Source: JAEUHO01 sp046350655 (GTDB lineage: Bacteria > Planctomycetota > PLA2 > JAEUHO01). Taken from it: a stretch of DNA of 64,000 bases. Positions 1 to 8,005 of the stretch are shown one piece after another (position 1 is the stretch's first letter; each line of letters starts with the position of its first letter). Under the pieces are notes generated by a model that was not told the origin of the DNA, ran no database searches, and saw only the letters and a list, made by a program, of their open reading frames with translations. Position numbers and translations under genes: made by a program. Location: contig JAXMAB010000014.1 in assembly GCA_046350655.1 (NCBI GenBank), positions 1 through 64,000 of the forward strand, written 5' to 3'.

Positions 1-255
1 GAGGTGCCGTTTCTGGTTGACCTGCGGTTTCATGATTGTGTTGACATCGAGATGTCGGGGTTCAATCACCAGAATGCGATCATGTCGCTCTCGTTCGAGT
101 TCGAGTCACGCGGGTTCTTGACGGATGGAACTACGCCGCTCCTCCCCTACATCCGCGTCCAGTTCGAGGGCGCCTGGGGAGTTTCTCTTGCGTTCCGGTG
201 TTTCCGCGTCGAGGTCCTTGGGCGCCGCGAGGTGTCGGGGCAGCCACATGCCTGA
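1..255 (+). CDS. Partial small protein, possibly Imm50-like
   Basis: The frame is open at the window edge, so the N-terminus is missing; the visible 84 codons (a GTG at 4 is only one possible start) end at 255. The product has alternating hydrophobic residues (FHDCVDIEM, MSLSFEFES, IRVQFEGAW, VSLAFRCFRVEVL), as in a compact beta-rich protein. Patterns of this kind occur in Imm50-type immunity or similar small proteins, but the match is weak and by eye. Codons here are less G+C-extreme than in the following genes, which hints at acquired DNA. Function unknown. Confidence 0.45.
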   Translation, partial: EVPFLVDLRFHDCVDIEMSGFNHQNAIMSLSFEFESRGFLTDGTTPLLPYIRVQFEGAWGVSLAFRCFRVEVLGRREVSGQPHA

Positions 256-392
256 CCGCCGACTCAACCCGACCTCGGTGTAGTTTCGCCGATGGTTGCC
301 CGCATCGCTGGGCGCCGCCGCGGGTTGCGCCGGCCGACAACGCTTGGAATGACGCCAGTAAGAAGTTGGACGCGCCGCCCGGATCACCGCCC

Positions 393-632
393 ATGCCCAC
401 GCCGCCCAAGTCGCCGAACGCACCGCCCGTACCGCCGGACCCGAAGCCGACCGTCGAGCAAGTCGCCTGGGTCTTCCGCTGCCTCCTCGCGAACCTCGAG
501 ACGTACCAGTCCTTCCGCGGGCTCATCTACGAGACGATGGGGTACGACCAACGCGCCTACTACCCGCTCTTCGTGGCGGGCGGCCAGGAGGTCACCAACC
601 TCCTGTTCGAAGCGTCGGAGCCAACGGCCTGA
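393..632 (+). CDS. Small hypothetical protein with Pro-rich N-terminus
   Basis: 79 residues from ATG 393. The frame is open from 198, but the part before 393 reads as low-quality sequence, so 393 is the preferred start. The first ~25 residues are Pro/Lys-rich (PTPPKSPNAPPVPPDPKP). The rest looks like a helical domain with aromatic residues (WVFRCLLANLETYQSFRGL, MGYDQRAYYPLF). No family recognised. It follows the partial gene at the window edge on the same strand and may belong to the same acquired segment. G+C-rich self-complementary sequence follows at about 636-690 and could end transcription. Confidence 0.45.
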   Translation: MPTPPKSPNAPPVPPDPKPTVEQVAWVFRCLLANLETYQSFRGLIYETMGYDQRAYYPLFVAGGQEVTNLLFEASEPTA

Positions 633-820
633 ACCCGCGGGGCGCGGTCCCCACGGGGCTCCCCGGGATCTCACGGGGTCCCCGCGCCGGACGTCGTCGA
701 TCCCGGTGGGACGAACGCCACGGCTCGGGGGTTCCGTGGGTGACACCGGGCCCACGGCGCCGACACGGACGGCCCTCGAGGGGGTAGGATCGTGGGTGCC
801 CCAAGGGGACGGAGGCCCGG

Positions 821-1519
821 ATGTTCCTGCCGACCGCGGTCGAGCACAGCTACGGACGCGTGCCGTTCGCGACGATCGCGATCGGGGTTGCGCTCCTCGT
901 CGTCGCGATCGCCACCGGGTTCTCGCCCGACGAGAGCACGCTCCTGACGTACGCCCTGGTGCCGTCCGCATTCCAACTGCACCAGCTCGTGACCGCGGCG
1001 TTCCTCCACCTCGGCGTGATCCACCTCCTCTTCAACCTGTGGTTCCTGTGGATCTTCGGGCGCTACGTCGAGGACCGCCTCGGTGCGTGGCGATTCGCGG
1101 TCGTCTACCTCGCATGCGCCGTCGTCGGCAACCTCGTCCAGCTCGCGATCGGCGGCGACGCCGTCGCCCTCGGCGCCTCCGGCGCGATCGCGGGCCTGCT
1201 CGGCTACGTGATCGTGGCCGCGCCCTGGGCCGAGGTCCGCTGCATCCTGCTCATCCCGGGCCCGGCGCTCGGCCGCCCCGTCGAGATCGGCGCGGGCTGG
1301 CTCCTCGGCGTCTGGGTAGTGCTGCAGCTCGTCGAAGCATCGCTCGGCTCGATGAGCGACGTCGCCGTCGGCGCCCACCTCGGCGGGTTCGCGCTCGGCG
1401 CCGCCGGCGCGGCCTTCATGCGCAGCGCGCGCTGCAAAGGCACCGGCTGGTACATCGACCCGCGCCCGCCGGCGGGCGGCCGCGCGGCCGTCGACCGCCT
1501 CCACCGCGCGCGCGCCTGA
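821..1519 (+). CDS. Rhomboid-family intramembrane serine protease
   Basis: 232 residues, ATG start. Rhomboids cleave transmembrane substrates inside the inner membrane with a Ser-His dyad. The catalytic serine is S120 in LGASG, the family GxSG motif. H186 in GAHLGG is the dyad histidine. H68 and N72 (HLLFN) in TM2 match the family HxxxN oxyanion motif. Six hydrophobic segments can be counted, from residues 17-33 to about 182-199, as in the minimal six-TM rhomboid core. The short basic tail looks cytoplasmic. A single gene, followed after 59 bp by an unrelated-looking gene. The family call is firm; substrates are unknown. Confidence 0.93.
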   Translation: MFLPTAVEHSYGRVPFATIAIGVALLVVAIATGFSPDESTLLTYALVPSAFQLHQLVTAAFLHLGVIHLLFNLWFLWIFGRYVEDRLGAWRFAVVYLACAVVGNLVQLAIGGDAVALGASGAIAGLLGYVIVAAPWAEVRCILLIPGPALGRPVEIGAGWLLGVWVVLQLVEASLGSMSDVAVGAHLGGFALGAAGAAFMRSARCKGTGWYIDPRPPAGGRAAVDRLHRARA

Positions 1520-1578
1520 CCCTCGGCGCGCCGCGATACAGGACTGCGACCCACGCTCCCCTGGACCCGTCCGCAGCC

Positions 1579-2211
1579 GTGACCCTGCGCGCGTACGTCG
1601 AAACCGAGCTCCCGTCGTCGCTCCGGCGCCTTCCGCACGAGCTCCGCGCCCTCTTCGCGGAGCTCTGCGCCCTTCGCGCCGCGGGCCACGACGTCGGACG
1701 GGTGCCCCCAGCGCTCCGAGATGCTTGGTGCCTACTCGCGACGACGTGGACGACGCTCGAGAGCATCTCGATCGGGGCAGGGTCTTTCGGGTCGGCGCCC
1801 GCCGCGCTCGAACGCCGGCTCGAGGCGATGGCGACGGACCCGACGCGGGTCCTCGACCGTTGGAACGAAGTACAGGTGTGCGCCATGGCCGCCGCGTGCT
1901 GTGCGCTCCGTGCCCGGCTCCACGCCCCCCCCACCCATGCCGTCCACGCGGCCGCCGCCGAGATCGGCGTCGAGGCCGCGGCGACGGCGCTCCGAGACGC
2001 CGGATCCGGCGCGGCTTCGTCGGGTCCGTTCGACGCCCCTGCGGTCCGCGGCCGACGGACGGATGCTCGGAAGTCCGCGGTGGACGCCCAACGTCAGGAC
2101 CTCGCCGACCTCCTCGCGCTGACGGACGTGCCGAGGTCGCTCGCGGAGCCCCGGATCGCGTTCCTGCGCGCCCGCGCACGGGCGTCGACGGTCCGCCTTC
2201 CGTCGAGCTGA
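1579..2211 (+). CDS. Hypothetical helical protein
   Basis: 210 residues from GTG 1579. The frame is open far upstream, but upstream codons overlap the rhomboid gene and 1579 is the first plausible start after it. The product is rich in Ala, Leu and Arg, predicted mostly helical, with a Cys cluster near the middle (CAMAAACCAL). There is no signal peptide, membrane segment or family motif that I recognise. It lies 59 bp after the rhomboid gene on the same strand, so co-transcription is possible. A copy of the CCGGGCCTCGCGGTCCC repeat begins 12 bp after its stop. Confidence 0.55.
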   Translation: MTLRAYVETELPSSLRRLPHELRALFAELCALRAAGHDVGRVPPALRDAWCLLATTWTTLESISIGAGSFGSAPAALERRLEAMATDPTRVLDRWNEVQVCAMAAACCALRARLHAPPTHAVHAAAAEIGVEAAATALRDAGSGAASSGPFDAPAVRGRRTDARKSAVDAQRQDLADLLALTDVPRSLAEPRIAFLRARARASTVRLPSS

Positions 2212-2222
2212 CCCGCCGGCCA

Positions 2223-2239
2223 CCGGGCCTCGCGGTCCC
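2223..2239. repeat. Copy of the GCGAGGCCCGG repeat (inverse orientation)
   Basis: CCGGGCCTCGCGGTCCC lies 12 bp after the stop at 2211. It is one arm of the element that forms full hairpins at 4277-4328 and 27194-27237, here without a partner arm. Confidence 0.7.
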
Positions 2240-2319
2240 GCGCAGGGCGGCCGCCCCTCGGCCGGACCGATGGGCCCGGAGGCGGAAGCGGCCGCCGACG
2301 CGCCCCGGACCGTCGGCTA

Positions 2320-2496
2320 GGCTCTGTCTGAACAGCGCTCCTGCTGCGCCCGCGCGGCGCCGGGCTGCGGGGAGGCATGCTCGGCGAAAGGGCTCCTCAT
2401 CGGGTAAAGAACCCGTCTCCGGGCCCTTTCGCCTCCGCCGCCTGCCCTCGCCTCGGCCCACGCGGGCTCGCGACGGAGCAGATCTCAGACAGAGCC
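2320..2496. mobile_element. MITE-like element, 177 bp, with 12-bp terminal inverted repeats
   Basis: The ends are perfect 12-bp inverted repeats, GGCTCTGTCTGA (2320-2331) and TCAGACAGAGCC (2485-2496). Both flanks carry TA (2318-2319 and 2497-2498), as expected for a TA target duplication. Five bases inside each arm the similarity resumes (GCTCC). The centre (about 2383-2434) can fold into a strong hairpin with GGCGAAAGGG against CCCTTTCGCC. No transposase is encoded, so if mobile it depends on an enzyme supplied elsewhere; IS5-family or IS630/Tc1-type elements use comparable ends and TA targets. It ends 28 bp before the antiporter start, so it sits in that gene's leader or promoter. Confidence 0.7.
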
Positions 2497-2524
2497 TACG
2501 CTCCGCCACCCGGGAGGACCTCGC

Positions 2525-4264
2525 GTGCACGTGGACCCGCTGCTGCTGACGCTCGCCGCCGGCTTCACGCTGGCCGTCGTGCTCGGGATGGTCGCGCACC
2601 ACTTCAAGCTGTCGCCGATCCTCGGGTACCTCGTCGCGGGCGTCGTCGTGGGCCCCCACACGCCGGGCTTCGTCGCGGACGCGGCGCTCGCGGCGCAGCT
2701 CGCCGAGATCGGCGTCGTGCTGCTCATGTTCGGCGTCGGCCTCCACTTCCACCTCGCCGACCTGCTCGCGGTCCGCGGCGTGGCCGTGCCGGGCGCGCTC
2801 ATCCAGAGCGCCGCGGCCACGGGGCTCGGCGTCGCCCTCGGGCTCGCGCTCGGCTGGCGCGTCGGCGACGGCCTCGTCCTCGGGCTCTCGGTCTCCGTCG
2901 CGAGCACCGTCGTCCTCATCCGCGTCCTGACCGCCGCGGGGACGCTCGCGACCCCCGCGGGCCACGTCGCCGTCGGTTGGCTCGTCGTCGAGGACCTGCT
3001 CACCGTGGTGGCGCTCGTGCTGCTGCCGGCGGTCGCCCCGGCCCTCCGCGGCGAAGGCGGCGACCTCGGCAGGATCGGGCTCGCGCTCGGCGGCGCGCTC
3101 GTGAAGCTGGCGCTGCTGATCGCGCTCGTCGCGTTCGCCGGCGCGCGCCTCATCCCGCCGCTCCTCGCGCGCGTCGCGCGCACGCGCAGCCGCGAGCTGT
3201 TCACGCTGTCGGTGCTCGCGGTCGCCCTCGCCGTCGCGGCGCTCGCGGCCGTCGTCTTCGACGCGAGCCCCGCCCTCGGCGCGTTCCTCGCCGGCATGGT
3301 CGTCGCCGGCTCCGCCGTCCGCCACCAGGCCGCGGCCGACGCGCTGCCGCTCCGCGACGCGTTCGCCGTCCTCTTCTTCGTCTCCGCCGGCATGCAGTTC
3401 GACCCCGCGCTGCTCGTGACCCAACCGCTCCTCGTCTCGGCGGTCCTCGCGATCGTGCTCGTGGGCAAGCCGGTCGCGGCGCTCCTCGTCGTCCTCGGCC
3501 TCGGCTGGAGCGTCCGCACCGCGCTGACGGTCGCGTTCGCGCTCGCGCAGGTCGGCGAGTTCTCCTTCATCCTCGCGACGCTGGGCCTCGGGCTCGGCGT
3601 GCTCCCCGCCCCCGCCGCCGGCGCGATCGTGACCGCCGCGCTCCTCTCGATCGCGGTCAACCCCTGGATGATGGGCCGCATCGAGCCCGTCGAACGCTGG
3701 CTCCGCGCGCGCCCGCGCCTCTGGGCGCTCCTCTCGCGGCGCACCGCGAAGGTCGCCGACGCGCTCGCGCCGGGCCACGCCGCGCCGGTCGAGGGCGAGA
3801 AGCGGGCCCTCGTCGTCGGCTTCGGCCCCGCGGGCCGCGCGGCCGCCGACGCGTTGTCGCTCCGCGGCCTCACGCCCGTCATCGTCGAGGCCAACGTGGA
3901 CACGGTGCGCGAGCTCACGCTCGAGGGCCGGCGCGCGGTCTTCGGCGACGCGACGCGCGCCACCGTCCTCGAGGACGCCGGCCTCGTCGGCGCCGAGGTG
4001 TTCGTCGTCTCGGTGGTGGCCGCCGACCTCGCCGCGCAGGCCGTCGTCGCCGCGCGCGGCCTCGACGCGCGCATCCCGATCATCGTGCGCGCGCGCTACC
4101 TCGCGGAGCGCGAGGCCCTGCTCGGCCTGGGCGCCACCGCCGTGACGGTGGACGAGGAGGCCGTCGCGGGCGGCCTCTCGAGCTACCTCCTGCGCATGGA
4201 GTGGGCGCCCTCGCTCGCGACCTCCGAGGCGGCCGCCGCCGACCCGGCCGCCACGCCCTCCTGA
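2525..4264 (+). CDS. CPA2-family cation/proton antiporter with RCK (TrkA-N) domain
   Basis: 579 residues. GTG start at 2525 with GGGAGGA just upstream. Residues 1-395 form a polytopic Na+/H+-exchanger-like membrane domain with GYLVAGVVVGPHTPG (TM2 motif), VLLMFGVGLHFH and VASTVVLIRVL, as in KefB/KefC/YbaL proteins. About residues 425-545 form a TrkA-N/RCK nucleotide-binding domain with the Rossmann motif VGFGPAGRAA and an acidic residue after the next strand (VIVEAN). This architecture exchanges K+ or Na+ for protons and is gated by a bound nucleotide. A separate TrkA-C domain is not evident. The MITE-like element directly upstream may affect expression. It ends opposite a convergent gene with a shared hairpin between them. 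Confidence 0.92.
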   Translation: MHVDPLLLTLAAGFTLAVVLGMVAHHFKLSPILGYLVAGVVVGPHTPGFVADAALAAQLAEIGVVLLMFGVGLHFHLADLLAVRGVAVPGALIQSAAATGLGVALGLALGWRVGDGLVLGLSVSVASTVVLIRVLTAAGTLATPAGHVAVGWLVVEDLLTVVALVLLPAVAPALRGEGGDLGRIGLALGGALVKLALLIALVAFAGARLIPPLLARVARTRSRELFTLSVLAVALAVAALAAVVFDASPALGAFLAGMVVAGSAVRHQAAADALPLRDAFAVLFFVSAGMQFDPALLVTQPLLVSAVLAIVLVGKPVAALLVVLGLGWSVRTALTVAFALAQVGEFSFILATLGLGLGVLPAPAAGAIVTAALLSIAVNPWMMGRIEPVERWLRARPRLWALLSRRTAKVADALAPGHAAPVEGEKRALVVGFGPAGRAAADALSLRGLTPVIVEANVDTVRELTLEGRRAVFGDATRATVLEDAGLVGAEVFVVSVVAADLAAQAVVAARGLDARIPIIVRARYLAEREALLGLGATAVTVDEEAVAGGLSSYLLRMEWAPSLATSEAAAADPAATPS

Positions 4265-4276
4265 CGCTCCCCCCTT

Positions 4277-4328
4277 CCGGGACCGCGAGGCCCGGTCGCC
4301 CGCGGGCCGGCGGGCCTCGCGGTCCCGG
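4277..4328. terminator. Bidirectional terminator-like hairpin between convergent genes
   Basis: Perfect 18-bp inverted repeat: CCGGGACCGCGAGGCCCG (4277-4294) and its complement (4311-4328), with a G+C-rich loop. It lies between the stops at 4264 (+) and 4341 (-). No T-run follows, so it would stop polymerase by stem strength or only protect mRNA 3' ends. The arms are the repeat family also seen at 27194-27237. Confidence 0.65.
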
Positions 4329-4340
4329 ACCCTCGACCGG

Positions 4341-7043
4341 TCATTTCGTGCCGTCGCCGTCGGCCGGCACCGGCTCCTCCTCGTCGGCCGGCGCCTCGCC
4401 GGTCAGCGGCGGCGTCGCCCGCACGAGGAACAGCACGACCGACGCGGTCGTGCGCACCGGGCCGTTGATGCGCCCGCGCCCGAGTTCCTCGAAGCTCCCG
4501 TCGGGCTTCTGCAGCGTCGCCATGTAGCGACAGCCCTCGCTGTACCAGCGGCGGCCGCCCATCTGGTCGATGGAGAGGAGGCGCGCGAGCCGCTCGGCCG
4601 CGTAGACCCACGCGGCCCAGCCGCCGTCGCCGTCGTCGCGCGTGCGGGCGCCCGCGACGACCATGGGCTCGCGGACGATCTCGAAGTGGCGGTCGAGCCA
4701 CGCGAGCGCCTGCGCGACCTGCGGGATGGAGCGGTACTCCTCGAGGTTGCGGGCCTTGTCGCCCTGGGTCCCGGCCTTGGCCATCACGAGCAGCGCGGCG
4801 CCGCTCGCGACGTCGGTGGCGGTGAGGAAGCCGTTGCGGCGCATCGACTTCGGGATGGCGCCGCCGACCTTCGCGCCCGCGGTCATCGCGCGGGAGAAGG
4901 TGTCGATCGGGACCTTCACCCCGCGGCGCTGCGCGAGCCAGAGCGACTCGACCGCGAAGAGCGACTGGAAGGCGTCGCCCGGGTCCTTCGAGTCGAGGCG
5001 GTCGTCCCAGTAGCCGCCCGGGCGCTGGGCGGCCACCAGCACCTTCACGAGCCCGGCGACCCGCGGCGAGTCGGCCGGCTCGTCGCCGGCGAGGAGGGCG
5101 CGAAGCACGAGGGAGACGGTCTGCACCGAGCGCCACGCGTCGGGGGCCGAGCCGTCCGCGAGCGACTCGGCGTCGGCGCGGAGGTGCTCCCACGCGGTGT
5201 CCATGCCCGGGCGGCGGCGGTCCACGCGCGCCGAGAGGAGCGCCCAGAGCGTGATCGCGTTGCTGAACGCGTTCGGCTTCTCGAGGTCGCCGAGGGCACC
5301 CGTCGGGATCCACCGTTGCTCCCGGAGCGCGAAGCGGCCGTCGCGCTGGGACGCGAGGAGGAAGCGCACGGCCCCGGCGAGCACCTCGCCGACGCGCTTC
5401 CGCTCGGCGGCGTCGAGCCCGCGCAGCCGCAGCGCGACGCGGTTCGCGACGAACGCGCCGTCCGGAGGGACCTCTCGCCCGCCGCAGGCGAGGCAGCGCG
5501 TGGCGACCGCCGCGATCGCGCCGACGCCCTCGCAGTCGGGGCACTTCCACTTCGTGCCGTCGCCGTCCGGACAGCGCTGGCCGCCGATGTTCCGGCACGT
5601 CTTGCAGCCGAGGCCCTCGCACTCCTTGCAGGGCACGTACCCGCTCCCGGCGCACGTGAGGCACCCGACGAAGCCGGAGCCCGCGCACCGCGTGCAGGCC
5701 ACCTTCGGCGCCTTCGTCCCGCACCAGGCGCACGGGACCGCGGGCCCGTCCGAGGGCGGGGCGAGGCCGCCGTCGGCGCACGCGACGCGGCCGCGGCCGG
5801 AGCACACGTAGCACGGCCGCGTCTGTCGCCCGCTGCCGCCGCAGACCTTGCAGGGGAACTTCGGCTTGTCGCCGCAGGTCTTGCACAACCCCCACCCCGT
5901 GCCGTAGCAGAGCCCGCACTTGTACGCGCCGTCCTTGCGCAGCTGGACGCCGCCCACGCACCCGGGCGCGATGCAGCGCGGGTTGCCCTGGCACGACGGG
6001 CACGCGACGCCGCCGAGGCCGACGCACGTGTCGCACGCGACCTCGATCTTGCCGCCCTTGCAGACCGGGCAGGGCAGCGTGCCCGCGACGTCGCAGGCGG
6101 GTCGCTCGCCGGTCGGCACGCCTTCCGCGAGCACGGTCGCGGGGTCCTTGCCGAGGAGCTCGGCGACGACGGCGGCGGCCTTCTCGCCCGCGGCCGCGAT
6201 CCGCTCGACCCGCGCGGCGCCGTCGGTCTGGCCCTCGAGCAATGCGGCGACGAGCCGCCCGAGCACGCGGGTCTGCGACGGGGTCGGCCGCGTCTTCGGC
6301 GACAGCAGCTGCGCAACGCCGGCCGCGATGGGCCCGCCGCACAGGTGCGCGGCCGCCCCGGCCCGCTCCGGCGACCCCGCGGACTCCGCCCACGCGACGA
6401 GCCCCTCGCGGAACCACGTCGGCGTCGACGCGGGCAGCCTCGCGTGCCCCACCGCCGCGCGCGCGATGACGTGACCGAGCGAGCCGGGCCCGCCGGACGC
6501 GGCGGCGGCGCCCGCCCTCGCGTCGAGCGAGAGGATCGCGAGGTCGGACGCGGCCACGACGTCGCGCGCGTTCGGGGGGCCGTCGGCCGGGCGGCGCAGC
6601 GGCACGAGCGGGGCGGGCGCGCTCCCCGTCCGCTCCCGCACGAAGACGGCGCGCCCGGACGGCGAGACGCCGGCGCCGACGCCGCCCGACGCGGAGCGCA
6701 CCACGACCACCGAGAGGCCCTCGAGCCCCTCGACGAGGAGGCCCGCGCCGTCGAGTGCCGCGCGCGCGGCGCCCAGCGCGGCGTCCGCGCGCTCGGCGAG
6801 GGCCGTGCGCTCGCCTTCGTCGGGCGTGTACGCCGTGACGATGCCCGAGAGCGTGCCCTGTCGGGCGCCGTCCAGCGTGAGGACGATCGCGTCGAGGTTC
6901 GAGACGACGTCGCGGATCGGCGTCGCACCGCGGACGAGCACCTCCCACGGGTCGGTGTCGGCCCGGACCCGCGGGGCGGTGAACACGACCGCCGCCAACG
7001 CAAACCATGCCGCCCGCCAACGACGCCCGGTCCCTCGCATCAT
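4341..7043 (-). CDS. Secreted protein: DnaJ-type zinc array plus cyclase-like alpha/alpha toroid
   Basis: About 900 residues. Tandem ATGs at 7043 and 7040; GGGAGGGA upstream favours the second. A signal peptide (Arg-rich start, WFALAAVVFTAPRVRA) sends it out of the cytoplasm. Residues ~25-320 are an Ala-rich domain of unknown fold. Residues ~323-517 hold 14 CxxC motifs, many as CxxCxGxG (CPVCKGG, CKVCGGSG, CTRCAGSG), like the DnaJ zinc-binding region extended several-fold. Residues ~540-880 resemble prenyltransferase/squalene-cyclase alpha/alpha repeats (GDAFQSLFAVESLWLA, DGDGGWAAWVYAAERL, SFEELGRGRINGPVRTTASVVLFL). The acidic DxDD active site is not evident, so enzymatic activity is doubtful. 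Function unknown. Confidence 0.8.
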   Translation of the reverse strand: MMRGTGRRWRAAWFALAAVVFTAPRVRADTDPWEVLVRGATPIRDVVSNLDAIVLTLDGARQGTLSGIVTAYTPDEGERTALAERADAALGAARAALDGAGLLVEGLEGLSVVVVRSASGGVGAGVSPSGRAVFVRERTGSAPAPLVPLRRPADGPPNARDVVAASDLAILSLDARAGAAAASGGPGSLGHVIARAAVGHARLPASTPTWFREGLVAWAESAGSPERAGAAAHLCGGPIAAGVAQLLSPKTRPTPSQTRVLGRLVAALLEGQTDGAARVERIAAAGEKAAAVVAELLGKDPATVLAEGVPTGERPACDVAGTLPCPVCKGGKIEVACDTCVGLGGVACPSCQGNPRCIAPGCVGGVQLRKDGAYKCGLCYGTGWGLCKTCGDKPKFPCKVCGGSGRQTRPCYVCSGRGRVACADGGLAPPSDGPAVPCAWCGTKAPKVACTRCAGSGFVGCLTCAGSGYVPCKECEGLGCKTCRNIGGQRCPDGDGTKWKCPDCEGVGAIAAVATRCLACGGREVPPDGAFVANRVALRLRGLDAAERKRVGEVLAGAVRFLLASQRDGRFALREQRWIPTGALGDLEKPNAFSNAITLWALLSARVDRRRPGMDTAWEHLRADAESLADGSAPDAWRSVQTVSLVLRALLAGDEPADSPRVAGLVKVLVAAQRPGGYWDDRLDSKDPGDAFQSLFAVESLWLAQRRGVKVPIDTFSRAMTAGAKVGGAIPKSMRRNGFLTATDVASGAALLVMAKAGTQGDKARNLEEYRSIPQVAQALAWLDRHFEIVREPMVVAGARTRDDGDGGWAAWVYAAERLARLLSIDQMGGRRWYSEGCRYMATLQKPDGSFEELGRGRINGPVRTTASVVLFLVRATPPLTGEAPADEEEPVPADGDGTK

Positions 7044-7343
7044 TCCCTCCCACGCCTCGCGGCGGCACGCGCCGCGGGCCCGAAGATACCGTCCGCGCGT
7101 CGAGTTGCGCACCGAGGCGCACGGAGGCGCACCGGGGCCCCGGGGGGCCCACGTCGGTTCGTGGACGGACGCCGCCCGCGCGCCGGTCCCCGGAGGTGAC
7201 CGTCCCGAATCAGGGCTTTCGCGTCGACTCCCGAGGGACCGACGGCATCCAACAGGGGCGCAGGGAATCGCTTCGATGGCCCCCTGCGCCGCCCGTCCCT
7301 TTCCGTCGGGTCGGATGAGTCCAACGCATTCCCAGGAGTTTCC
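7044..7343. other. Intergenic, divergent spacer with no clear element
   Basis: 300 bp between two divergent genes; both promoters should lie here. I see only the ribosome-binding sites next to each start and no convincing -35/-10 pair, repeat or RNA structure. Confidence 0.5.
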
Positions 7344-7826
7344 ATGAACACCCCGACCCCGAACGATCCGTCCAAGAACCCCACCCAGAACAACCCGACG
7401 CGCGAGAACTCCGGCTCGCGGTCGGGCCACGGCACGCCGGCGGGCATGAACCCGGTCCGCGGTTCGAACCCGATCGGCAACCAGGCTTCGCAGCGCACCT
7501 CGGACACCCAGGGTGCCCGCGGCTCGTCGGGCGACGCCAAGGGCAAGATCGCCGATGCGCTGAACTGCATCGTCGACTCGCTCGACGTCATCGTCCGCGA
7601 GGCGCCGCGCGGTGCGCAGGGCCAGTTCTCGTCGGCGACCGAGAAGCTGACGAAGGCCCGCGCGGCGATCTCCGCGTACTGCGACTCGTCCAAGCAGGAC
7701 GAGAGCGGTCCGCAGCGCATGGAGAACGAGGGTTCGAGCACGGGCCGCGACAACCGTGACTCGCGCGACTCGCGCGACTCGCGTGACGACCGTACGGGCC
7801 GCGACAGCCCGGACGCGCAGCTGTAG
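7344..7826 (+). CDS. Low-complexity hydrophilic protein with RDS repeats
   Basis: 160 residues, ATG 7344 with AGGAG 9 bp upstream. The N-terminal ~60 residues are disordered (Asn/Pro/Ser/Gly). Residues ~62-115 form a likely helical segment (KIADALNCIVDSLDVIVREA, SSATEKLTKARAAISAYCD) with two cysteines. The tail carries (D)SRDSRDSRDD repeats. There is no signal peptide. Codon use differs from the neighbours (Asn/Thr/Ser/Gln-rich) yet is consistent with translation. The composition is reminiscent of stress-related hydrophilins, but no family is recognised. Confidence 0.65.
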   Translation: MNTPTPNDPSKNPTQNNPTRENSGSRSGHGTPAGMNPVRGSNPIGNQASQRTSDTQGARGSSGDAKGKIADALNCIVDSLDVIVREAPRGAQGQFSSATEKLTKARAAISAYCDSSKQDESGPQRMENEGSSTGRDNRDSRDSRDSRDDRTGRDSPDAQL

Positions 7827-8005
7827 GCGTCCGCGGCAGGTCGAGAGGGCGGTCGACCGCGAGGTCGCCCGCCCTCGTTTCGTTTGGGGACGGCGGGTCG
7901 GCGGCGACGGAGCGGCCCGCCGGGATCGTGCCCGGACAGGGCGAGGCCGCGGCCGCGCCACCGACACCTCGACGCCGCCCGCGGACGACCGATCGCCGGC
8001 GCGGC

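Noticed and set aside
2320..2496. Structured antiporter leader as a c-di-AMP (ydaO) riboswitch
   Set aside because: The inverted repeats are terminal, with TA on both sides, and the conserved ydaO core sequences are not present; a MITE explains the structure better.
671..3778. Very long open frame on the minus strand (about 1000 codons)
   Set aside because: It is the mirror of real plus-strand genes; its translation is a monotonous Arg/Glu/Ala/Asp mix caused by G+C-rich third positions. The same holds for long frames opposite nuo, HEAT and kinase genes.
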